From contig PEAG01000024.1 in the NCBI GenBank assembly GCA_002753505.1, positions 1 through 42,836 on the forward strand: 42,836 bases of DNA, read 5' to 3'. The notes beneath the pieces were generated by a model. That model was not told where the DNA came from. It saw only the letters and a list, made by a program, of their open reading frames with translations, and searched no databases. The translations under genes and the position numbers were made by a program. Origin of the DNA: Magnetococcales bacterium HCHbin5. Lineage in GTDB: Bacteria > Pseudomonadota > Magnetococcia > Magnetococcales > Magnetaquicoccaceae. Each line of letters starts with the position of its first letter. Position 1 is the first letter of the stretch. Positions 16,695-24,625 of this stretch are shown here, piece by piece.

Positions 16695-17756
16695 ATGACC
16701 ATCGACCTTATGCATGACCTTCCTTTCATTCTGGCTGACACAGCCACAACCGACGAGTTGTGGAAAGCTGTGGCGGCTACTGAGCTTTGGACCCAGCGGG
16801 CCGCAGAGGTTTTGGACTATGTTTACCGGGTGCGTGTTGCCATGTTGCTGCGCACCCAGACGCCTCCTGACTCATTGCGCTGCTGGATTGAGCATCTGCA
16901 ACAGGTGGCGCAGTCTCGATTGCCAGAACAACTGGAAAGCCTGAATAAATCGTATGCAAGTCGATGGCTGGCTTTGCGGGATTTACTGGTTGAACGGTCT
17001 GATCATTATCCTGCGCCCCCCCTGCCAGCCGATCAAAGTTTGCCGGCAACTCTGTGGAAAACCGTACAGGACACCTCGGATTGGACACAGGAAGCAGCGG
17101 CAACGATGGATCAAGCCTACCGGACGGGCTTGATCGTGTTGTTGTGCAGTAAAACGGTTGATGCCGAGTTGGCTCGTTGGAGTGAACATCTGGGGCGGGT
17201 GGCCCATCCCCTCCTGCGGCAGGCACTGGAAAAGTTGGAAAAACGCTATATCAGTCGGTGGCAGCTGTTGCGGGAGTTGCTGGAGGATCGCTTGGCAATG
17301 CGCCGCTACCCCTTGCCAGAGTTGTTTCTGGAACGCCCTCATGTACAAACAACCTTGCAGCGGGTGGCCGATGGTGAGCTGAAAATAAAAGCCGCGTTGG
17401 AACAGCAAAAAGAGCATGAGGAACAGGATTTTACGCATAGTATGGAGCTGTTGGAACGATTGGAGTTGATTCGCTACGACATCGTGGACGGAAAAGAGAT
17501 CCTGTCGCTAAGTGTTCGGGCCGCGGATCTCCCGGCCGGGTATCTGCGGGCAGGATCTCTGGCTCAACCAAACAACATCAACGATGATCAAAGCGCATCA
17601 GATACAGGACCAAAGGCTGGAGTGGTTATATCCGGCTCTTCGGGAACCGCGAAATCTTGGCTTGCTCGAAGAGGGTCGAATGATCTTTTATGCGGCGTTG
17701 ATGGAGCAATCGGCAAGATAGATGCACAGGAACGCCGGAGGGCGGCAGCAGCATGA
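16695..17756 (+). CDS. Tandem-module helical protein of the NLR-like operon (C-terminus uncertain)
   Basis: 353 aa, not recognised. It contains two homologous modules (about 22-106 and 120-207) sharing ELWK/TLWK..V, a W-T-Q-x-A-A motif, Y-R, W-x-E-H-L, and a final S-R-W-x-x-L-R-x-L-L. Each is predicted as a helical bundle. A charged coiled segment (about 225-265) follows. From about 17584 another frame reads more like protein (45 residues including LEWLYPALREPRN and MIFYAALMEQ, ending TAG at 17719-17721), while the annotated frame becomes low in typical codons. However, the annotated stop overlaps the next ATG as ATGA, which favours it. A frameshift, programmed or a sequence error, is possible. 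Probably an adaptor for the NACHT protein. Confidence 0.65.
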   Translation: MTIDLMHDLPFILADTATTDELWKAVAATELWTQRAAEVLDYVYRVRVAMLLRTQTPPDSLRCWIEHLQQVAQSRLPEQLESLNKSYASRWLALRDLLVERSDHYPAPPLPADQSLPATLWKTVQDTSDWTQEAAATMDQAYRTGLIVLLCSKTVDAELARWSEHLGRVAHPLLRQALEKLEKRYISRWQLLRELLEDRLAMRRYPLPELFLERPHVQTTLQRVADGELKIKAALEQQKEHEEQDFTHSMELLERLELIRYDIVDGKEILSLSVRAADLPAGYLRAGSLAQPNNINDDQSASDTGPKAGVVISGSSGTAKSWLARRGSNDLLCGVDGAIGKIDAQERRRAAAA

Positions 17757-20700
17757 ACAACACTCTCTGCGCCACCTTTTACAGCTTTAAAGGGGGAGTG
17801 GGGCGTTCCATGTTGTTGGCCAATGTGGCCGCAGCCCTGGCTCTTGATTTGGTGGAACCGAACCAATCTCTTCGGAGTTCCAAGCGGGTGTTGATATGGG
17901 ATCTGGACCTGGAAGCTCCGGGTTTGCATCTGTTGGGAGCCCTGACTCCGCAACAACCTCCCACGCAAGGGTTTCTGGATTGGTTGGCCGACTGGCAAGT
18001 TGCCTCTGGTGACGTTGTTCCCGATGAAAACCAGATCAAACAGTTGCTGGAAAAGAGTATTTGTCCCCTGGGGAGGCTGGTCAAGCCGGCTCGGGACTCA
18101 ACCGGCGCAGCGGCAGGCCATGCGCAGAAATCGACAAGCCATTGGGAGCCGTTGGAGGGGTTGTCCCTGTTGCCAGCCATGTCTGGGGATACCGTTGATC
18201 TGGTTGCCTACGCCTTGATCGACTGGCATCAGATCCTGGTGGAACGGGCAGATATTGGCAAGCGGTTGTTTTTGGCCATTCTGGCGCAAGCGGCCAGAGA
18301 GTTTGACTATATCCTGATTGATTCCCGTACCGGGTTGACTGATCTGGGGGGAATTTTAACGGCTGTGTTGCCGCATGTTACGGTTTTGGTGGCCAATTAC
18401 AGTCGACAGAACACCCACGGGATTTCCGCGATTCACCAGGCTCTGACGATAGCAGTCGACGGCCACCACCCGGCGCGTGCCGCTCTGGATCAGCCAGCCT
18501 TGGAGTTGATAACCGTGGCCTCGCCCGTGCCTGCGGAGGACGCCCGGTTGTTGGAGGAGCGACGTGCCGTATGGCACCAACAGTTTCCCAATAGTCAGGC
18601 TCTGGAAATTCCGCTTTTGCCCGAGCTGTTGTTGCTGGAGTCGCTGCCTGTTTTGAGTGGTACGGATGTTCAAGCCAAGCCGTATGTGCAAGTGGCTATG
18701 CGTTTGAATTTATTGCGTCAGAATGATCAAGCGGAGAGGGAGAAAGAGGCAGAAGCCAAGGAGATCTATTCGGATCCTTCTGACCAGAGGGGGAAAGGCA
18801 GCGATCAGGGGTTCCGTTTTGAGCAGCAAGTGGCTCGGTTGTTAAGTCTGTTGGGATATAGTGTGGAAGAGAAACAACTGGTGGGTGGGAATCAGGTGGA
18901 TTTGATTGCCCGACAGAGCCGCGGTTTTGAGATGGTCTGTTATCTGGTGGAGTGCAGGGACCATAAAGGGCCAAAGGGCAAAGCGGTGTTGGAAAAGTTG
19001 CAGGGTTGGACGCAGGGTGAGGCGGGCAAAAAACTGGGTTGCCGGGCCATGGTGGTGGCCCATGATTTTACCTACCAGGCGCGCAGCTATGCCAAAGAGC
19101 AGAACATGGTGCTGACAACGCCCGAAGAGATGGAAAACATGCTTTTTCCGTTTCCGGCCTATCTGGCCGGTTTGCGGCAGGCGTTTGAGCAAAGCCGTTT
19201 GGCCCGTACCTATGTTGGGCAAAAGGTATTGCTGGAGGCGGAGCCGCAGCCGGAGGGGGTGGATCTGCTGGAGTATGCCGTGCGCTGGGCGACGGGTCAG
19301 GTTGGCAAAAATTTATGGTTGCTGCTGGGCGACTATGGCACCGGCAAAACAGCATTTTTTAAACGGTTGGCCTATGAGCTTGCTGTGCGGGCCGAAAAGG
19401 AGCCTGGCCAACCCATGCCCTTGGCCATCAACCTGAAACAGTTTCCCAACGCGGTCTCGCTGAAAACCCTGATCCAGGAATATTTGCGGGACCAGCAACA
19501 GTGGATTGGCGACCCGGAGATCCTGTTATACCTGCTGGAACAGGGGCGGTTGGTGTTGCTGCTGGATGCCTTTGACGAGATGGGCACGGCCACCATTGGC
19601 CGGAGTGTAGAGGAGCAATTTCGCCAATTGGCCTGGGCTGCCACCCGGGGCAAAGCGCGGGTACTCATCACCTGTCGCACCCATTTTTTCCGCGACCAGC
19701 AACAGATCAAGCGGCAGTTTTTGACGGCGCAGGACAGCCTGATCAGTCAGGACTCTCCCCTGGGGCAGGTGGCACGGGGTTTTGATGCCGCCCTGGACGA
19801 GTTGTTGCTTTTCAACCCGGCGCAAATCGAGCAATTTTTGCGGCAATCCCTGCAAAATGATCCGCAGCGCATGGACGAGGCGCAAAAATTTATTGAAAAC
19901 ACCTATAACCTGGGCAATTTGGCCCCCAGGCCGGTGATGCTGGAGATGATTCTGGGCTCGCTGGACACGTTGATGGCGGGGGCCGCAGCGCAGCAAAAAA
20001 TGACCCCCGCCCAACTCTACCATGCCTATACCAGTGAATGGTTGGAGGATCGCAGCAGCAAGCAGTTGCAGACCGGGGTGGAGCAGCGGCGCAAACTGTT
20101 GGAGCATCTGGCCTGGCTGCTGTGGAGTCAGCCCCAAAACCGCATTCACCATCAGGCGTTGGTGGATTTTCTGGCAACTCTTCAGAGTCGGGAGTTTGCC
20201 GGACTGGACCTGACGCGGGTTGACCTGGAGCTGCGCACGGCCACCTTTCTGACTCGCACCAATGAGGGCTATTTCAGTTTTTCCCACAAAAGCTTTCTGG
20301 AATTTTTTTGTGGTCGCTTTTTGTACCGCGCCCTGCAGGATAAAACCGCAGCGGCCAATCTGGCCAAGGCATTGAATACCACGCCGCTGACCAAAGAGAC
20401 GGGCGCATTTTTTGCGGATATGTTGGGGGAGTCGGACAGGGAAACCCTGGCACCCATTCTGCGCGACATTTTGTCGCAAGATTATCAACCCCGGGTGAGT
20501 GAAAATGCCCTGCGCTTGGCATATGGTGTGGCTGAACAGAGATCGGACTCGGGGGGCGTGCTACAAACGGAAATGAAAAAAATGGTGCCTGCCGGTGCCA
20601 AACTGGCCAGGGCTGAATTGGCAGGAGATGACTTGTTTGGGGGATGGTTGCGTGGAGCCGACTTGGCCGGGGCAAATTTATCCAGAACAAGTCTGGTGGG

Positions 20701-21040
20701 AGCAGATCTGAGCGGAGCCAATTTAACGGGGGCGATTCTGGAAGGTGCTAATTTGTTTGACGTGCAGGCTGTCGGAACAAATTTTAGTCAAGCAAATATG
20801 CGGGGTGCAGATCTTCCTTTTGGCCGTTTTGAGCAGGCAATATTCGCAGGGGCGGATATGCGCGGCGTTAGCGGCCAAGAGGCAGGATGGACGGCGGCCG
20901 ATTTTAACGGGGCCAACTTGGCGGGAGCCGTTTTATCCCCGGTCGATGCGCCGGACAAGCTTTTCGCGGGAGCAAACCTGGAAGATGTTGTCTGGGCTGC
21001 TGTTTCTCATCCTTCAGCAGAAAAATTAGTTGATCTTTGA
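17753..21040 (+). CDS. KGGVGR P-loop / Mrr-like nuclease / NACHT NTPase / pentapeptide-repeat fusion protein
   Basis: 1095 aa, four regions. (1) MinD/ParA-like NTPase, about 1-330: P-loop FKGGVGRS (12-19) with Arg18 where ParA has Lys, D50-x-D52 in IWDLDLEAPG, and YILIDSRTG (D190). (2) Mrr-like restriction endonuclease fold, about 350-470: GFRFEQQVARLL, GGNQVDLIA (D383), VECRD (E400, R402 where Lys is usual) and an FTYQARSYAKE helix. (3) NACHT NTPase, about 500-900: Walker A GDYGTGKT (526-533), Walker B LLLDAFDEMG (D605, D608-E609), RVLITCRTHF (636-645), then a helical region ending HKSFLEFFCGRFL. (4) Pentapeptide repeats of A(D/N)LxG type, about 949-1085. Resembles NLR-like bacterial immune sensors. 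GGAGGG 10 nt upstream supports the ATG. Function inferred. Confidence 0.88.
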   Translation: MNNTLCATFYSFKGGVGRSMLLANVAAALALDLVEPNQSLRSSKRVLIWDLDLEAPGLHLLGALTPQQPPTQGFLDWLADWQVASGDVVPDENQIKQLLEKSICPLGRLVKPARDSTGAAAGHAQKSTSHWEPLEGLSLLPAMSGDTVDLVAYALIDWHQILVERADIGKRLFLAILAQAAREFDYILIDSRTGLTDLGGILTAVLPHVTVLVANYSRQNTHGISAIHQALTIAVDGHHPARAALDQPALELITVASPVPAEDARLLEERRAVWHQQFPNSQALEIPLLPELLLLESLPVLSGTDVQAKPYVQVAMRLNLLRQNDQAEREKEAEAKEIYSDPSDQRGKGSDQGFRFEQQVARLLSLLGYSVEEKQLVGGNQVDLIARQSRGFEMVCYLVECRDHKGPKGKAVLEKLQGWTQGEAGKKLGCRAMVVAHDFTYQARSYAKEQNMVLTTPEEMENMLFPFPAYLAGLRQAFEQSRLARTYVGQKVLLEAEPQPEGVDLLEYAVRWATGQVGKNLWLLLGDYGTGKTAFFKRLAYELAVRAEKEPGQPMPLAINLKQFPNAVSLKTLIQEYLRDQQQWIGDPEILLYLLEQGRLVLLLDAFDEMGTATIGRSVEEQFRQLAWAATRGKARVLITCRTHFFRDQQQIKRQFLTAQDSLISQDSPLGQVARGFDAALDELLLFNPAQIEQFLRQSLQNDPQRMDEAQKFIENTYNLGNLAPRPVMLEMILGSLDTLMAGAAAQQKMTPAQLYHAYTSEWLEDRSSKQLQTGVEQRRKLLEHLAWLLWSQPQNRIHHQALVDFLATLQSREFAGLDLTRVDLELRTATFLTRTNEGYFSFSHKSFLEFFCGRFLYRALQDKTAAANLAKALNTTPLTKETGAFFADMLGESDRETLAPILRDILSQDYQPRVSENALRLAYGVAEQRSDSGGVLQTEMKKMVPAGAKLARAELAGDDLFGGWLRGADLAGANLSRTSLVGADLSGANLTGAILEGANLFDVQAVGTNFSQANMRGADLPFGRFEQAIFAGADMRGVSGQEAGWTAADFNGANLAGAVLSPVDAPDKLFAGANLEDVVWAAVSHPSAEKLVDL

Positions 21041-21522
21041 AGGGGTCTGGGGAACGTTACGGTCCCCAGTGAGGTGCAGGGGCACTCACGGAGGGCGGCA
21101 GCCCGACCGGGGGCGGGCAAAACAGGACAGGGCTTGGAACAAAAACCATACCCCGGCCAAATCGATGACTGAATATCCCACCGACTGTTTTTTTGCTCAA
21201 ACCTTCTCAATGACATAACCGTGCGTGTCGGGCTGCCGCCCTCCCAAGGTCGCCCCTGCGGGGCGGTTTTGGGCGCGCTGCGCCCATTTGCTGCGCAAAT
21301 GGGCTTCTGTGAAAGCGCGCCCGTTACATGCAGGGGCTTTGCCCCTGCACCCCACCGGGGACCGTGACGGTCCCCGGACCCCTGCAATCGTTTAAAGAAA
21401 GAGCGCAATCATCGCATATTGCTGCGCAAATGGGCTTTGGGAAAACGCGCCCGTCCATGCAGGGGCTTTGCCCCTGCACCCCACCGGGGACCGTGACGGT
21501 CCCCCGGACCCCTGCAATCGTT
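21041..21522. repeat. Degenerate composite palindromic element downstream of the NACHT gene
   Basis: Left arm is shortened and mutated: the stem ggggaacgt/acggtcccc no longer pairs fully and the central hairpins are missing, leaving gcaggggcactcacggagggcggcagcccgacc. The linker (about 21125-21228) is diverged but ends in the family's cataaccgtgcg. The right arm (21229-21395) is intact, and a second partial unit follows (about 21415-21522; the gcaggggc motifs are about 129 bp apart). Together with the element at 14651 it brackets the NACHT operon. Confidence 0.82.
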
Positions 21523-21567
21523 TGCTCGACGACAGAACGGGCAAACAGGAGGAGCAACCGCTCGCGA

Positions 21568-23157
21568 TCAATAACGAACCAGCTTGACCTCCAACACATT
21601 CGGCACATCACGCAACCGCTGCATCACCGCTGCCGGCACATCCTGATCCACATTGATAAAGGCAATGGCCCGCCCACCCGCTTCCACACGACCCAAATGA
21701 AAATTGGCAATGTTGATCGAAGCACTACCCAATATGGTCCCCACCCGCCCAATCAAACCCGGACTGTCCTGATTGGCAATAAACAACAAATTACCCTCCG
21801 GCGTCGCCTCGATGGGAACCTGATTCATGGAAACAATACGCGGCTGCTGACCATTGTTGAACAACGTCCCGGAAATACACCGCTCTCCCCGCTCCGTCAC
21901 AATGGCCACCGTGATCATGGAGGTAAAACCGGTCCGACACCGCTTGTTGATCGCCTCCACCACCTCAATACCACGCTCTTCGGCAATCAACGGCGCATTC
22001 ACAATGTTGACCCCCGTCTCCAGAATCGGCGTCAATAGACTGTTCAACAACACATTGGTGATGGGCTTCCGGTTGAGCTGCGATACCTCCCCCTCATAAG
22101 TGACCTCAATGCGCTGAATCCCCGTCTCCGTCAACTGCCCCATCATGGTCCCCAACTTGTCCGCCAGATTGAGAAATGGCCGCAAAACCGGCAACTCACC
22201 CTCGGAAACCGCCGGTATGTTCAACGCATTCTGTACCGTGCCGTTCAACAGATAATCGGCAATCTGCTCGGCAATCTGAACCGCCACATTTTCCTGCGCC
22301 TCCACCGTCGAAGCCCCCAAATGGGGCGTGCAAACCACATTCTCCAACTCAAACAACGGATTGTTGATCGCAGGCTCCTGCTCAAAAACATCCAACGCCG
22401 CCGCAAAAACCTTGCCGGACTTTAACGCCTCATATAACGCCGTCTCCTCAATAATACCACCCCGGGCACAATTGACCACAATCACACCCTTTTTCATCTT
22501 GGCAAACGCCGCCGCATCCACAATATGCTGGGTCTGGCGCGTCAACGGCGTATGCACCGTCAACAGATCAATCCGGGGCCAAAAATCATCCAACTGCTCA
22601 ATCAACTCCACCCCCATATCCTCCGCCCGCTGCCGGGAGAGAAACGGGTCGTAGGCGATCACATGCATCTTCAAGCCCTGAAACCGCTCCACCACCAGAG
22701 AACCAATGTTGCCGGTGCCAATAATACCCAGCGTCTTGCCCCCCAACTCCCGACCCATGAAACGGTTTTTTTCCCACTTGCCCGCCTTGGTGGAGGCGGT
22801 GGCCGAGGCGATGTGCCGCGAAGCCGCCAACGCCAACGCAACCGTATGCTCCGCCGTCGTCACCGAGTTGCCAAACGGGGCATTCATCACAATCACCCCC
22901 TTCTTGGAGGCCGCCGGAATGTCCACATTGTCCACCCCAATCCCCGCCCGCCCAATCACCCGCAACTGACTCGCCGCCTGAATCAACTCTCCGGTCAACT
23001 TGGTCGCCGATCGAATCGCTATCCCCTCATACGCCGATATGATCTCCTTCAACTCCGCCACCGACAGACCGGGACGGACATCCACCTCCAAACCGCGTTG
23101 ACGAAACAGCTCTTCCGCCTTGGGGGACATTTTATCCGCAATCAAAACCTTGGGCAT
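21568..23157 (-). CDS. serA: D-3-phosphoglycerate dehydrogenase
   Basis: 529 aa, the long form of the enzyme that commits 3-phosphoglycerate to serine synthesis with NAD. Order seen: N-terminal substrate domain, Rossmann GIIGTGNIGS, catalytic Arg in VVNCARGGIIEE, Glu and His in CTPHLGASTVEAQENV, an intervening domain, and a C-terminal ACT domain (LLFIANQDSPGLIGRVGTIL), which may bind serine. AAGGAAT precedes the ATG. Divergent from thiD across 147 bp. A repeat element lies 45 bp beyond its stop. Confidence 0.97.
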   Translation of the reverse strand: MPKVLIADKMSPKAEELFRQRGLEVDVRPGLSVAELKEIISAYEGIAIRSATKLTGELIQAASQLRVIGRAGIGVDNVDIPAASKKGVIVMNAPFGNSVTTAEHTVALALAASRHIASATASTKAGKWEKNRFMGRELGGKTLGIIGTGNIGSLVVERFQGLKMHVIAYDPFLSRQRAEDMGVELIEQLDDFWPRIDLLTVHTPLTRQTQHIVDAAAFAKMKKGVIVVNCARGGIIEETALYEALKSGKVFAAALDVFEQEPAINNPLFELENVVCTPHLGASTVEAQENVAVQIAEQIADYLLNGTVQNALNIPAVSEGELPVLRPFLNLADKLGTMMGQLTETGIQRIEVTYEGEVSQLNRKPITNVLLNSLLTPILETGVNIVNAPLIAEERGIEVVEAINKRCRTGFTSMITVAIVTERGERCISGTLFNNGQQPRIVSMNQVPIEATPEGNLLFIANQDSPGLIGRVGTILGSASINIANFHLGRVEAGGRAIAFINVDQDVPAAVMQRLRDVPNVLEVKLVRY

Positions 23158-23282
23158 GATAGATTCCTTTGTCTTGCTCCCCGATCCGCATGGCGGTTGT
23201 GGGAGTCTTGGTGTGGGTCAATTTTTCCGGTTGAAAAAAGGCTGAAAAACGGGTAGCCCTTTCCGACAGTGCAAGCCTCGTT

Positions 23283-23311
23283 CTTTTAACATACGGTTCA
23301 GGGGATGACAA
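23283..23311 (-). promoter_or_regulatory. serA: Possible sigma-70 promoter for serA
   Basis: On the minus strand, TTGTCA (complement of 23306-23311), 17 nt, then TAAAAG (complement of 23283-23288). The -35 is good and the -10 matches four of six. It would give a leader of about 118 nt and overlaps the thiD start, so serA and thiD transcription could interfere. Confidence 0.35.
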
Positions 23312-24114
23312 GCGTGGGACAACAACGACCTCCAACTGTTCTGGTTGTGGCCGGTTCCGATCCCGGTGCAGGGGCCGGGTTGCAAGCCGATCTGAAAACC
23401 ATTACCGCCCTCGGCGGTTATGCCTTGACCGCCGTCACCGCCATCACCGTGCAGGATACCCGGCGGGTTTATCAGGTTTATCCGTTGTCGCCTCAGCAGG
23501 TGGTGCAGCAGATGCGGGTCTCTTTGGCGGATGTGCCGATCGATTGCATCAAGTTGGGCATGTTGGCAACCCGGGCGATTGTGGAGGCGGTGGCGGAGCT
23601 GTTGGCAGAGTGGCCCGCCATTCCGGTGGTGGCGGACCCGGTATTGGCGGGTACGGCTGGGGGTACTTTATTGGATGCAGGGGGGCGGCAGGCTTTTCTG
23701 GCCGCCTTGTTGCCGCGCATTGCGTTGTTGACTCCCAATTTGCCGGAGGCGCAGGCGTTGACCGGCAGTTCGGTTCAATCGGTTGGGGATATGTTGCGGG
23801 CGGCTCGTCAACTGGCGGGTGTGCAGGGGCGGGCGGTGTTGGTCACGGGTGGGCATCTGGTTGGGGCGTCGCTGACCGATCTGTTATGGGATGGTCGGGC
23901 GGTGCGTCACTATTACAGTCAGCGGTTGCCCGGAACGTTTCATGGTACCGGTTGCACCTTGGCTGCGGCCATTGCGGTGGGTGTTGCCCAGGGCAAAAGC
24001 CATGATGAGGCGGTGCGGGTTGCGTTGCGTCACCTGCGTCGCGCCATGGCGGAATCGCTGCCGCTTGGACGGGGGCAACAGATTCTCAACCCCTTCTTCC
24101 ATCGCTTTTCTTAA
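23305..24114 (+). CDS. thiD: Hydroxymethylpyrimidine/phosphomethylpyrimidine kinase
   Basis: 269-aa ribokinase-fold enzyme that phosphorylates HMP and HMP-P in thiamine synthesis. Seen: VAGSDPGAGAGLQADLKT at the N-terminus, GGYALTAVTAITVQDT, IKLGMLAT, VVADPVL and the anion-hole/catalytic FHGTGCTLAAAIA near the C-terminus. Length is normal. CAGGGG immediately precedes the ATG. No TPP riboswitch (THI box) is visible in the 147-bp upstream gap. The stop is directly followed by a repeat element. Confidence 0.95.
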   Translation: MTSVGQQRPPTVLVVAGSDPGAGAGLQADLKTITALGGYALTAVTAITVQDTRRVYQVYPLSPQQVVQQMRVSLADVPIDCIKLGMLATRAIVEAVAELLAEWPAIPVVADPVLAGTAGGTLLDAGGRQAFLAALLPRIALLTPNLPEAQALTGSSVQSVGDMLRAARQLAGVQGRAVLVTGGHLVGASLTDLLWDGRAVRHYYSQRLPGTFHGTGCTLAAAIAVGVAQGKSHDEAVRVALRHLRRAMAESLPLGRGQQILNPFFHRFS

Positions 24115-24594
24115 TCTTTTAAAACGATTGCAGGGGTCCGGGGACCGTCACGGTCCCCGGTGGGGTGCAGGGGCAAAGCCCCTGCATGTAACGGGCGCGC
24201 TTTCCCAAAAGCCCATTTGCGCAGCAAATGGGCGCAGCGCGCCCAAAACGCCCCGCAGGGGCACTGCTGGAGGGCGGCAGCCCGACCGAGAGCTGGCCAA
24301 ATCGGGCATGGCTTGGAAAAAAACCGATCCTGGCCTTGTATCAAACAAAAAATGTAATACAATCAAAGCGTAATATCCGAACGTTCCGCTTTCTTATCCA
24401 AACATTTTCCATAACATAACCGTGCGAGTCGGGCTGCCGCCCTCCCAAGGTCGCCCCTGCGGGGCGGCTTTGTGCGCGTTGCGCCCATTTTCTGCGAAAA
24501 TGGGCTTTGGGAAAACGCGCATCTCAGCAGGGGCTTTGCCCCTGCACCCCACCGGGGACCGTGACGGTCCCCGGACCCCTGCAATCGTTTTAAA
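24115..24594. repeat. Composite palindromic element between thiD and the Sel1/DUF1566 gene
   Basis: The most regular complete copy. Left arm (24115-24296): ggggaccgt/acggtcccc stem, gcaggggc/gcccctgc stem, gcccatttgc/gcaaatgggc stem, agggcggcagcccgacc end. Linker (about 24297-24425) with ccttgtatcaaac and cataaccgtgcgag. Right inverted arm (24426-24594), whose stem is cccatttt/aaaatggg. It lies between convergent genes, so it could end both transcripts. Confidence 0.92.
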
Positions 24595-24625
24595 GCGAAA
24601 AGGCCAAGCCAAGCCATTCAAGCAA

